Below, in pieces: positions 8,026 to 16,506 of a stretch of 64,000 nucleotides of DNA. Below the pieces are notes generated by a model. The model was not told where the DNA came from, searched no databases, and saw nothing but the letters and a program-made list of their open reading frames with translations. This DNA comes from UBA5342 sp965662645 (GTDB taxonomy: Bacteria; Bacteroidota; Bacteroidia; Bacteroidales; UBA5342), in NCBI GenBank assembly GCA_965662645.1, contig CBFIII010000011.1, positions 35,308-99,307 on the forward strand. Direction: 5' to 3'. Both the position numbers and the translations under genes were made by a program. How positions within the stretch are numbered: the first letter of the stretch is position 1; each line of letters starts with the position of its first letter.

Positions 8026-8343
8026 CGTTTTAAATTTATTAGATTAATAAAACCTTGTTCTATATCTAAGACCCCTTGAATTGCTTTTACCCTATGTTAA
8101 TATCTCTTTTTATTTATAAGTTTCTTAAAAAGAAAGGATTAATGGGGGGCTTTCTCTTGGTTAATGTGGTGTTATTTCTAGTATTATAAAACACTAGAAA
8201 CAAGCATAACAAAGGATTTTGATAGTTTAGCGAATTAGAAATCTATGAAGTTAATGATAAAGCTCCACGAAAAAGGCTAAACCGTAATTTTGTTTTTAGT
8301 GGTCTTATTTTGATTATTTTAAATCACAAGATAAGTGTTTTAT
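8026..8343. other. 318-bp spacer upstream of the surface-signalling cluster
   Basis: No convincing coding frame. It contains one clear inverted repeat, TTTCTAGT (8175-8182) with ACTAGAAA (8193-8200), 10-nt loop, of unknown role. Because it lies between the 5' end of a minus-strand gene and the decayed panB tail, it probably holds the promoter for the cluster, but I could not identify a good promoter match. Confidence 0.5.
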
Positions 8344-8556
8344 TTAGTATAATTCTCTTTTGTTAGGGAAACCTTCAGATTTAACATCTTTGATGTAATT
8401 GTTTATGTCTCCCTTTCTCTCGGTAAAGAGGTTGTGGTAACGACGCAAGAAACGCGGAATAAACTCTTGATTTATACCTAACATATCGTAAATGACCAAT
8501 ACTTGACCATAGCAAACATTACTTACCCTTATGTCAATAATAGGAATGAAGACTTT
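8344..8556 (-). pseudogene. panB: panB relic: C-terminal tail of ketopantoate hydroxymethyltransferase
   Basis: A 70-codon minus-strand frame ends at TAA 8344-8346 and is closed upstream by a stop at 8557-8559, with no start codon in a sensible place. Its translation contains CYGQVLVIYDMLG, then FIPRFLRRYHNL, then YIKDVKSEGFP, which is the conserved end of PanB (CDGQVLV-hDMLG, then F.PRF.RRY.NL, then Y..DVKS..FP). The catalytic-domain glycine motif (GIGAG in intact enzymes) is degraded to D-I-R-V-S and CDGQ to CYGQ. About 200 N-terminal residues are missing. In relatives panB often lies near an RluA-family gene, as here, which supports decay in place. Pantothenate synthesis through this copy is lost. 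Confidence 0.8.
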
Positions 8557-8733
8557 CTATTGTCATCATTTTTTTTAGATCTGGAAAAAGAAAAACGACC
8601 TCCAGAGAAAACAAACGGTTCCCTTTTATCTAAAAAAATAGATATTAATAAATCCAATAAATAAGCAGATGTGAGTGGGACAAAATAATAAAGCGTACTT
8701 TTGTCGCCACAAAAAAAATAAAAAATAAACGCT

Positions 8734-9477
8734 ATGGCTATAATCAACCCTCCATTCAAATTACCACCAAGAAAACATGTCCCAAAGGGATTGAGTATTG
8801 TCTATGAAGATCGTGACATTATTGTGGTGAATAAAATAAATGGTCTATTGACGATGGGCACCGATAGTGAGAAAGAAAAAACAGCTTATTATCTCTTACA
8901 GAATTATGTAAAAAAAGGGAACACTAGCTCTAATGCAAGAGTTTTTATTGTTCATCGTTTAGATAGAGATACTTCGGGTTTAATCGTTTTTGCAAAAGAT
9001 GAAAAAAGTAAACGTTACCTTCAAGATGAATGGCATAATTTCAGTAAAACATATTGTGCTGTAGTTCAGGGAGTATTGGCTGAAAAAGAAGGAGTATTAA
9101 CCTCTTATCTAACAGAAAACAAGGGGTATATTGTATATGCCGTGAAAGATGCGGAGATGGGTAAAGAGGCCAAAACAGGTTATAAGGTAATGAAAGAATC
9201 TGCGACCAACAGCTTGGTTGAAATAAAACTATATACTGGACGAAAACATCAGATACGTGTTCAGTTTGCTGAAAATGGTCACCCTATAGTTGGAGATCGC
9301 GTCTATGGACAAAAAACACCAGGCATAAAACGATTAGCTCTTCATTCTTTGTCGCTGACCATAAAACATCCTTTTTCGCATAAGGAGATCACTTTTCAAT
9401 CTGAAGTCCCGGGTTATTTTAAATCTTTGGTGAAAAACAGAGAAAATACTTCAGATCAGAATCCCCATCAGAAATAA
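8734..9477 (+). CDS. RluA-family RNA pseudouridine synthase
   Basis: A 247-residue enzyme that isomerises uridine to pseudouridine in rRNA or tRNA. The catalytic motif HRLDRDTSGLIVFAK starts at H74 with nucleophile D77. KIKLYTGRKHQIRVQF-like sequence (EIKLYTGRKHQIRVQF, about 170-185) is the conserved RluA C-terminal motif, and GDRVYG follows. There is no N-terminal S4 domain, as in RluA or the Bacteroidota RluA-like group. The ATG at 8734 follows a spacer with a TACTTTTG box at 8696-8703, a probable -7 element. The target uridine cannot be deduced. The gene sits next to the panB relic and stands alone, with a stem-loop downstream at 9499-9539. Confidence 0.85.
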   Translation: MAIINPPFKLPPRKHVPKGLSIVYEDRDIIVVNKINGLLTMGTDSEKEKTAYYLLQNYVKKGNTSSNARVFIVHRLDRDTSGLIVFAKDEKSKRYLQDEWHNFSKTYCAVVQGVLAEKEGVLTSYLTENKGYIVYAVKDAEMGKEAKTGYKVMKESATNSLVEIKLYTGRKHQIRVQFAENGHPIVGDRVYGQKTPGIKRLALHSLSLTIKHPFSHKEITFQSEVPGYFKSLVKNRENTSDQNPHQK

Positions 9478-9498
9478 CGATAATATTTGACAACAAGT

Positions 9499-9539
9499 TC
9501 TTTAGCGTTATCGATGTAACATCATTATAACGCTAAAGA
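9499..9539 (+). terminator. perfect 13-bp inverted repeat after the RluA-family gene
   Basis: TCTTTAGCGTTAT (9499-9511) and ATAACGCTAAAGA (9527-9539) pair perfectly around a 15-nt loop. No long T tract follows, so termination is likely but not certain; it could also be a protein-binding palindrome. Confidence 0.55.
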
Positions 9540-9849
9540 AATTTGGTTCAGAAAAGGCTTCACTCTGTTGGTGTTGTCTGTTTTTGGTATTTTAGAATTC
9601 TACCTCAATAAAAATAGGGTGTCTATCGTTTCCTAACATTGTCAGTTAAAAAGTACTCCCAAAGTGTAAAATTTAACAAATCAAATGATACGTGTATCAA
9701 CTGACATTACATTATATAGATCCGTCTTAAATTATTTTAAATAAGAGCGTTATGTTCCTTTATTTTGTTGCATTTTCCTTTGGTTGGTTGATGCAGATAG
9801 GGGCGGATTCTATATTATTTTTCCTTTATGAGTTCAAAGTGTAATTGTT
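9540..9849. other. 310-bp non-coding spacer between convergent genes
   Basis: AT-rich, with no supported gene on either strand and no copy of the dispersed repeat. It separates the plus-strand RluA-family gene from the terminator of the minus-strand AlkD-like gene. I see nothing further in it. Confidence 0.5.
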
Positions 9850-9890
9850 AAAAAAAACGCAACAAAAAGGAAAAATCCTAAGTGTTGCGC
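9850..9890 (-). terminator. terminator of the AlkD-like gene
   Basis: Read on the minus strand, GCGCAACA pairs with TGTTGCG(T) around an inner AGGA/TCCT hairpin, and the stem runs into a T7 tract (9851-9857 on the plus strand as A7). It lies about 27 bp past the stop of the gene at 9917-10573. Confidence 0.7.
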
Positions 9891-9916
9891 TTTCTTATGA
9901 TGTTGTATTCATTTTT

Positions 9917-10573
9917 CTATAATACGCCATAGTCTTTTATGATTTGCGTCAGCATATTCCAGCGTTCTGAATCTTGCTTGGCGCAATAAGTAATCACTGT
10001 ATCATGTAAACTATTATCATCGGCTGTGATGCGTAACAATAGGTTTTGCAACACATTCATAAGTGAAGCGTTATCATTAATGGTGAATTGTGAAAGACGA
10101 TCCCAAGCTGCTGCAGCTGTGATAGCTTTCTTCATTAATTGATAGGTGGTGCATTTAAGCAGAAAATATTGAATCATATCCTTTTTTGATTCTTTTACAC
10201 TATCAAAATAAGTATCTAAAAAGGGCAATTGCCAAGCGGTATTATAGGCCAATTGTTCTAATATTTCATAGGTGGGTGCACTCTCTAAACGTTGACGCAG
10301 TAGTTCTATAGTATATGTCTTTGTGTCATCGAGTAAAGTTGACATGATGTAAGTTTCACGCCATCCTTTGTCCCATAAGAGTTGTGAAAATTCTTGATTT
10401 TTTTCATAACGTTCAGCCACACGGCGTAGGTCAATGACAGATGCGCCAAAGTTCATTTTATAGGCAATGCCATAAGATTCCATAGCATCAGCTGTTACAC
10501 CATTTTTATAGGCATTGATATTGTCTAATATTTTTTTGTAATTGTCTTGAAATTGTATTGGGATAAGATTCAT
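9917..10573 (-). CDS. DNA alkylation repair (AlkD-like HEAT repeat) family protein
   Basis: A 218-residue all-helical protein. The segment YKMNFGASVIDLRRVAERYEK, then LLWDKGWRETYIMSTLLDD resembles the first HEAT-like helices of the AlkC/AlkD DNA glycosylase superfamily, in which a short helix pair is followed by L-W-x(5-6)-E-x-x-x-x-A-x-x-L-L. The length is near that of AlkD (about 230). The catalytic Asp and Trp/Tyr residues of true AlkD cannot be placed with confidence here, so a glycosylase function is an inference; it may be a structural relative. It is a single gene, with a repeat copy upstream. Confidence 0.55.
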   Translation of the reverse strand: MNLIPIQFQDNYKKILDNINAYKNGVTADAMESYGIAYKMNFGASVIDLRRVAERYEKNQEFSQLLWDKGWRETYIMSTLLDDTKTYTIELLRQRLESAPTYEILEQLAYNTAWQLPFLDTYFDSVKESKKDMIQYFLLKCTTYQLMKKAITAAAAWDRLSQFTINDNASLMNVLQNLLLRITADDNSLHDTVITYCAKQDSERWNMLTQIIKDYGVL

Positions 10574-10661
10574 TTTTGTATGTATAATAGTAATAACTTG
10601 TTTTTTTGTTAATTAAGTGATGATGATTATTTGTTGTGCTTAATAGCCTATTCTAAAGTGT

Positions 10662-10746
10662 TTAATCTCACATTGTGGGTTTCATTCTCCGTAGCTTGTT
10701 GCGAATAATAAAATGTTCTTTAACTAAATGCCCCGAGGTTGTTGAC
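10662..10746 (+). repeat. dispersed intergenic repeat, copy 5 (short tail A)
   Basis: Head AATCTCACATTGTGGGTTTC, then ATTCTCCGTAGCTTGTTGCG, AATAATAAAATGTTC, TTTAACTAAATGCC and CCGAGGTTGTTGAC. Compared with copies 3, 6 and 7 it lacks the internal TCGTGGGCTTGC block of the tail. It ends 4 bp before the tsaD stop codon. Confidence 0.9.
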
Positions 10747-10750
10747 TTTA

Positions 10751-11776
10751 TTATATCGTCAATCGAGAAAAAGGAACGGTATCAAAACCCACAAATTCGT
10801 GTTTTAAATATTTGAAATAACCCGTTATGCCTACCATTGCCGCATTATCAGTAGTGAAAGCAAAAGGTGGTAAATGTAGGGTCCAATTTTGTTGTTTAGC
10901 TAAAGCAGTTAATTCATTTCTAAGACCAGAGTTGGCTGATACACCACCTCCAATGGTGACTTCAGTGATGCCTGTTTCGCGCATTGCACGTTTTAGTTTT
11001 CCTAATAAAATATCAATAATGGTCTTTTGCAATGAGGCACAAAGGTCATTTTTTCGTTCTTCTATAAAGTTACGATTTGTTTTTAACTCATCACGAAGAA
11101 AATATAAAAAGGAAGTCTTAAGACCACTAAAACTGTAATCTAATCCCTCTAAACGAGGTTTGTTGAATTTGAATGCATCAGCATCTCCCAGTTGTGCCAA
11201 ACGGTCGATGAAGGGGCCTCCAGGATAGGGTAGTCCCATCACTTTAGCACATTTATCAAAGGCTTCTCCTGCTGCATCATCAATGGTTTGTCCTATAATC
11301 TCCATATCATCATAGTCTTTCACTAAGACAATTTGCGAGTTGCCGCCTGACACTAATAGACAAAGATGAGGAAAGCCTGGTTGCACATTATCGTTTTCGT
11401 CTTGTTTTACGAAGTGAGATAAAATGTGTGCTTGTAGGTGATTGATCTCTATCATAGGAATGTTAAGCGATCGTGCTAATCCTTTGGTAAATGAGGTGCC
11501 TACCAGCAAAGATCCGAGTAGTCCAGGACCACGAGTGAAAGCTATTGCACTGATGTCTTCTTTTGAAATCCCAGCTTCTTTAATTGCTACATCTATCACT
11601 GGTACAATGTTTTGTTGGTGAGCACGACTCGCTAATTCGGGAACTACACCTCCATATTTTTCATGTACTTTTTGTCCTGCTATGATATTGGATAATACAA
11701 TGCCATCGCGAAGAATAGCTGCAGAAGTATCGTCGCACGATGATTCAATTCCTAAAATGATGATTGGTTTTGACAT
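10751..11776 (-). CDS. tsaD: tRNA N6-adenosine threonylcarbamoyltransferase TsaD
   Basis: A 341-residue enzyme that, with TsaB and TsaE, transfers threonylcarbamoyl to A37 of ANN-reading tRNAs. The N-terminus ILGIESSCDDTSAAI and the metal-binding HLQAH are diagnostic of the Gcp/TsaD family, as are LLVSGGNSQIV and IDDAAGEAFDKCAKV. I chose ATG 11776; a TTG at 11812 would add 12 poorly conserved residues. The gene is divergent from tamB, an arrangement common in Bacteroidota, with about 170 bp between the two starts carrying the promoters for both. Confidence 0.95.
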   Translation of the reverse strand: MSKPIIILGIESSCDDTSAAILRDGIVLSNIIAGQKVHEKYGGVVPELASRAHQQNIVPVIDVAIKEAGISKEDISAIAFTRGPGLLGSLLVGTSFTKGLARSLNIPMIEINHLQAHILSHFVKQDENDNVQPGFPHLCLLVSGGNSQIVLVKDYDDMEIIGQTIDDAAGEAFDKCAKVMGLPYPGGPFIDRLAQLGDADAFKFNKPRLEGLDYSFSGLKTSFLYFLRDELKTNRNFIEERKNDLCASLQKTIIDILLGKLKRAMRETGITEVTIGGGVSANSGLRNELTALAKQQNWTLHLPPFAFTTDNAAMVGITGYFKYLKHEFVGFDTVPFSRLTI

Positions 11777-11943
11777 AAATATCTTGTAATCATTTGTGAA
11801 AGTTATTAACAAACTGACTCATTAAAGTAAATAATATATGATATAAATAAGACGATTTAATTACTTTTGTAATAATAAGAGTGTCTCTGGTCTCTTTTTT
11901 GCAACAGTCTTGGCATATTCATTTTTTTTAAGAGCACAAAGGT

Positions 11944-14900
11944 ATTAAAAAGTGGTTTAAAATATTATTAATTGTTTTTCTAAGCTTGTGCGGACTTGGA
12001 GGTGGAGGTTATTATTTATTGATAACTAAGCCTGTTCAGGATCTTTTAGGTAAACGTATTTTAGAAATAATAGCCAACAGAACAAACACCCATATATCGC
12101 TGAGTAAAATCTCTTTTTATAAATATAAAGAGCTAAATATAAAAGATCTATGTGTGGAGGATCAACAAGGGGATACGCTGCTTTATAGTTCTAATGTGAC
12201 GGCTTATCTTGATTCTTTGAACCGTCGTACGCGTTTTGTAAAAATTAAATATATACAACTTAAATCACCAAGAATAAATATTTATCAACAAAACGATAAT
12301 AATTATAATTTCACTTTCCTTATTGATTCCCTCAGTAATCCTTTACTTCCTGATTCTTTGCGTTGGCGTGTTGATTTTAAACAAGTTGTGATGGATGATG
12401 GTTATGTGAATGCTTCATTGAAAGCTAATGATACATTACTTGTTAATCATCTCAATACCACGGTAAATTTTGATGAAGGCCAAATTAAATTAGAGCGTTT
12501 GGACTTTAAATTGGATAACGGATTTGTTCTTTCGCGTGCTGAAGCGTTAGTGAGAATTGATAGTAATGCTATTTATATCCCTCAAATCTCAGCTCAAACA
12601 CCTTTTTCATCTCTTATACTAACGGATATCTCTCTTATCACCCATCAAGGTAAACTAAAGGATTCACCTCGTGAGAGTTTCAATGTTACGCTATATTCTA
12701 ATCAAAGTGTTTTGGGGGTTAATGATTTAGCCAATTTTATTCCTGAATCTTATAGGGTCGATAAAGATCTTATTATTGATGGAAAAATTGAAGGAAATAT
12801 GGCAGAACTACATGGCGATAATTTTAAGATTAAAGTGGATGGTTTAGTCGATTTAATTGCTGATTTTAAGATAAAAAACGTCTTAGATAATGAGAAGTTA
12901 TCGTTTGATCTAGCTATTGATTCTTTATCATTTAATGTAGATGCTGCGGGGGCGTATTTTAATGAAATTTCAAATAGAAACCTTGATTATTCATCATTTA
13001 GCCAATGGGGAAATCTAAAATATAAAGGGAATGTAGTCGGTGATTTAGCAACTGTTTTTGTTAATGGAAACCTTAACACCTTATTTGGTAATCTATCTCA
13101 AAATCTACAACTGAATTTTAATGATACGACTAACTCTTTTTCCTATCAAGCGGATATAGAAACAAAAAAATTCAATTTAGGACGTGCGTTTCAGCAGCCC
13201 GAATTGTTGGGTGATGTGACTCTTGATTTACATGTTGAGGGTGAGAAAGACAGTGCCTTTTCTGAAAATTATTTTGTAGCTAATATCTCGCGTTTATCAG
13301 CTAATGGATATAATTATCATGATATTGAGATGCACGGTGTAGCTGATAAAAATTCGTATATGGGCGTTTTGAATGTAAATGATCCTAATGCACAGTTCGA
13401 CTTTTCTGGTAATATTGATTTTAGTGAACAAGATCCTGTTTATAATTTTTCATTATTAGCAACAAGAATTGATTTAGCACAATTGAATATTGTTTCAGAT
13501 TATGATACATTTATTGTGAAATTTGATACTGAGACTAATTTAAGTGGGAAAAACATAGATGATTTAAATGGTATTACTAATTTTTATGAGCTTAATGTTA
13601 TTACTGAGTCTGGGCGTTTTAGTACCGACAGTTTAAGTTTTATCTTTAAACCTCTTGATGCTCATCCATCAATAACATTGGAATCCGACTTTGTTAATGC
13701 TGAAATTGTTGGAAGTTATAATTTTGCAGAATTACCAGGGTTTATTAATCAATCACTCCATAATAAGTTGAAAAACTTACCTATGATCTTTGATATCCCA
13801 ACTAATGTGACACCTAATGATTTTTATTTTAAAGCTGAAATTGATGATATGTATGAGTTGGCGGAAGCCATAAATTTCCCCATACGTGCTAATGGACATA
13901 CGAGTCTATCAGGTCATATTAATTCTCGTCTAAATACTTATTCTGTAGAAGGTAGTATTCCCTATTTATTAACTCAAAATCAATTATTAGATTCTATAGA
14001 AATTTCTATTCATAATGATTTTTCTCAGTGTTTTGCTAATGTCGATATAGGTCAAATGTCATTTATCAGCAATCATGTTATTCGTGATATAAATCTTCAA
14101 TCTAATCTTTTGAAAGATACCATTGATGTTGATGTGCAATGGATGAATGACGATAAAACGAGTATTTCAACAAATTTTAGTTCCAAAATCCATTTGCAAC
14201 CTTATGGTCGTGAAACGATGACCATCTTTGATATTTTACCTTCTACCTTTGAACTTTCTGATTCTTTATGGCAATTGGATGAAAATAGAATTTCGCTATT
14301 ATCAAATCAATTGCTTGTGGATAGTTTTAAATTGCATAATGGTACGAGTCATTTTATTGCTGATGGTGCTTATTCTGATGACTTAGATGATACGCTATAT
14401 TTCGATTTGAAGCATTTTGATTTGGATAATCTGAATCGTTTTTTAAATATTAAAAAGACAACTTTTGGAGGTCTATTATCTGGTAAAGCTAATCTTTATT
14501 CCATATTAGATAATCCTGTTTTGGATTCTAAAGTGCAGATAGATAGTGCTATGTTTAACGATTCGAAGTGGGGTGATATGACTATTAGTAGTGTGTGGGA
14601 TGATGCTAATAAAGCCTTGAATCTGATTATTAATAGTTATGCTGATAATAAGAATATTCTGAATATTGAAGGTGATTATTTGCCGGATAATGATTCTTTG
14701 GCACTCGATTGTAATTTTAAAGGCTTTCCTATTAACTTTATTCAGCCTTATGTGGCTTATACTTTAGATAGTGTTAAAGGTGGTATTTATGGTCATGTTT
14801 TAGCTGAAGGGCCTCTTGCTAGTCCCAGGTTATATGGAGGGGCTAAATTGGCTGATGGTGGTTTTAGAATCGATTATATTAGTGCAGACTTTAGTCTTAA

Positions 14901-16416
14901 TGATTCTGTCTTTTTTGATAATAACCGTTTTGTATTTAAAAATACGAAGGTTGCTGATCAAGAAGGAAATTTTGCTCTTGTTAATGGGGATATCACACAT
15001 ACGGGGTATCGTGATATGTTAGTCGATTTAATGGTAACATCCGATCGTTTTCTTGCTTTGAATAATACGGCAGATGAAAATGAGTATTTTTATGGTGATA
15101 TTTATTATGGTGGACTTATAACCATTACAAGTGATGAGAATGAAACACGTATAGGTTCTACGGCTAAAACGATGCCAGGTTCAAGGCTTACGGTGCCTTT
15201 GGCGCCAATCTCTGTAGCTACTAAGAATAATTTTATTCGATATATAGATACTGTAAAAGAGGTTGTTACTGAACGAAGACCACAGCTAGTGTTAGAGAAA
15301 AAGTTTGTTCCTAATCGTAATTTAGTAATTGATATGAACTTTGAAATTACCGAAGATGCTTTAGTACGACTAGAGTCTGGAGATATTATTCAGGGTTTTG
15401 GTAATGGTAATTTGAATGTTCAATTTCAACATGGTCTGCCTTTCCAGATGTTTGGAAACTATGAGATTGTAAAAGGAGAATACTTTTTTTCAGTACAACA
15501 AATATTTAATAAACGTTTCAATGTTGTTGCTGGAAGTAATTTGCGTTGGAGTGGAAAACCTGGTGATGCTATGACTGATATCACAGCACAGTATAGTACA
15601 AAGGCTTCTCTTTATAATCTAATGCCAGATGCCATAGGCGAGGCCAATAAAAACCATCGTGTATCTGTTGATGTGGAGATGCTTTTGAATGGACGTCTTT
15701 CTCAACCTGACATTAATTTTGAGATTAAATTACCGAGTACTAATGAGCAGACACAACAGAGTGTGAGTAGCATTATTAATACGGAAGAGGAAATGACTCG
15801 TCAGGTTATTTCTTTACTTATTATGAATAGTTTTTATACGCCTGAGTATTATACTGAGAGTAATTCTCCTACTACACAAACGAATAATCAGATTTCCAGT
15901 GCTGCTGCAGTTACCGCTTCTGAATTTTTGTCTAATCAATTGAGTAATTGGGTGTCTCAGATAAGTGATAAGGTGGATTTAGGATTACACTGGGTGCCAG
16001 GACAGGAGTTGTCTGATCAGGGATTTACACCTCAAGAATATGAAATGGCTATTTCGTCTCAATTTTTTAATGATAGGCTTGTTGTAAATAGTAATTTAGG
16101 TTACCAAGACTATAATAGTACTGATCGACCTTCTAACCTTAACAGTAATTTTGTGGGAGAGATTGATGTGGAATTGAAGCTTAATGATCTCTTAAGACTA
16201 AAAGCTTATAGTCGTCAGAATGATGATATTCTTTATGAGTCAAGTTCTCTGAAACAAGGTGTAGGCATTACTTATCAAGAGAATTTCGAGAATGTGTCCG
16301 AATTAACAAAGAGATATAAATCGCGTATTAAACATCTATTTTCGAAGAAGAATAAACGTAATACCGATGCTGTAGAGCGCAAAGATGAAGAGATAGATGA
16401 GGAGACTGTTGATTAA
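11944..16416 (+). CDS. tamB: translocation and assembly module protein TamB (DUF490 family)
   Basis: A protein of about 1490 residues anchored in the inner membrane and spanning the periplasm, thought to work with a TamA/BamA-type partner in outer-membrane assembly or lipid transport. The N-terminus is a signal anchor, KKWFKILLIVFLSLCGLG. The middle is long beta-helical repeats rich in D-L and F-N segments, as in AsmA-like proteins. The C-terminal 450 residues are the conserved TamB/DUF490 domain (NLNVQFQHGLPFQMFGNYEI, then EYFFSVQQIFNKRFNV, then RQVISLLIMNSFYTPE). The only conventional in-frame start is TTG at 11986, which would cut off the charged part of the anchor; an in-frame stop at 11929-11931 limits extension. 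ATT at 11944 gives a natural anchor and is my preferred start. The stop overlaps repeat copy 6. Confidence 0.9.
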   Translation: MKKWFKILLIVFLSLCGLGGGGYYLLITKPVQDLLGKRILEIIANRTNTHISLSKISFYKYKELNIKDLCVEDQQGDTLLYSSNVTAYLDSLNRRTRFVKIKYIQLKSPRINIYQQNDNNYNFTFLIDSLSNPLLPDSLRWRVDFKQVVMDDGYVNASLKANDTLLVNHLNTTVNFDEGQIKLERLDFKLDNGFVLSRAEALVRIDSNAIYIPQISAQTPFSSLILTDISLITHQGKLKDSPRESFNVTLYSNQSVLGVNDLANFIPESYRVDKDLIIDGKIEGNMAELHGDNFKIKVDGLVDLIADFKIKNVLDNEKLSFDLAIDSLSFNVDAAGAYFNEISNRNLDYSSFSQWGNLKYKGNVVGDLATVFVNGNLNTLFGNLSQNLQLNFNDTTNSFSYQADIETKKFNLGRAFQQPELLGDVTLDLHVEGEKDSAFSENYFVANISRLSANGYNYHDIEMHGVADKNSYMGVLNVNDPNAQFDFSGNIDFSEQDPVYNFSLLATRIDLAQLNIVSDYDTFIVKFDTETNLSGKNIDDLNGITNFYELNVITESGRFSTDSLSFIFKPLDAHPSITLESDFVNAEIVGSYNFAELPGFINQSLHNKLKNLPMIFDIPTNVTPNDFYFKAEIDDMYELAEAINFPIRANGHTSLSGHINSRLNTYSVEGSIPYLLTQNQLLDSIEISIHNDFSQCFANVDIGQMSFISNHVIRDINLQSNLLKDTIDVDVQWMNDDKTSISTNFSSKIHLQPYGRETMTIFDILPSTFELSDSLWQLDENRISLLSNQLLVDSFKLHNGTSHFIADGAYSDDLDDTLYFDLKHFDLDNLNRFLNIKKTTFGGLLSGKANLYSILDNPVLDSKVQIDSAMFNDSKWGDMTISSVWDDANKALNLIINSYADNKNILNIEGDYLPDNDSLALDCNFKGFPINFIQPYVAYTLDSVKGGIYGHVLAEGPLASPRLYGGAKLADGGFRIDYISADFSLNDSVFFDNNRFVFKNTKVADQEGNFALVNGDITHTGYRDMLVDLMVTSDRFLALNNTADENEYFYGDIYYGGLITITSDENETRIGSTAKTMPGSRLTVPLAPISVATKNNFIRYIDTVKEVVTERRPQLVLEKKFVPNRNLVIDMNFEITEDALVRLESGDIIQGFGNGNLNVQFQHGLPFQMFGNYEIVKGEYFFSVQQIFNKRFNVVAGSNLRWSGKPGDAMTDITAQYSTKASLYNLMPDAIGEANKNHRVSVDVEMLLNGRLSQPDINFEIKLPSTNEQTQQSVSSIINTEEEMTRQVISLLIMNSFYTPEYYTESNSPTTQTNNQISSAAAVTASEFLSNQLSNWVSQISDKVDLGLHWVPGQELSDQGFTPQEYEMAISSQFFNDRLVVNSNLGYQDYNSTDRPSNLNSNFVGEIDVELKLNDLLRLKAYSRQNDDILYESSSLKQGVGITYQENFENVSELTKRYKSRIKHLFSKKNKRNTDAVERKDEEIDEETVD

Positions 16417-16506
16417 TCTCACATTGTGGGTTTAATTCTCAGTAGCTTGCTACAAATAAAAAAACTTTCAATTAGATGCCTCGTTGGCTTGCCCCGAGGT
16501 CGTTGT
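16413..16506 (+). repeat. dispersed intergenic repeat, copy 6 (full tail A), overlapping two gene ends
   Basis: It begins with TTAATCTCACATTGTGGG, whose TAA is the tamB stop, and ends GCTTGCCCCGAGGTCGTTG. Its right third is also the 3' end of dinB on the other strand: the last residues of DinB (T-T-S-G-Q-A-N-E-A-S-N, stop at 16468-16470) are read from the repeat. The internal TCGTTGGCTTGC block is present, as in copies 3 and 7. Confidence 0.9.

Noticed and set aside
8529..8759. A 76-codon minus-strand open frame (hydrophobic then basic) over the start of the RluA-family gene
   Set aside because: It overlaps the gene start and its promoter box, has no homology I can recognise, and its middle is low-complexity AT-rich sequence; the panB relic is in a different frame.
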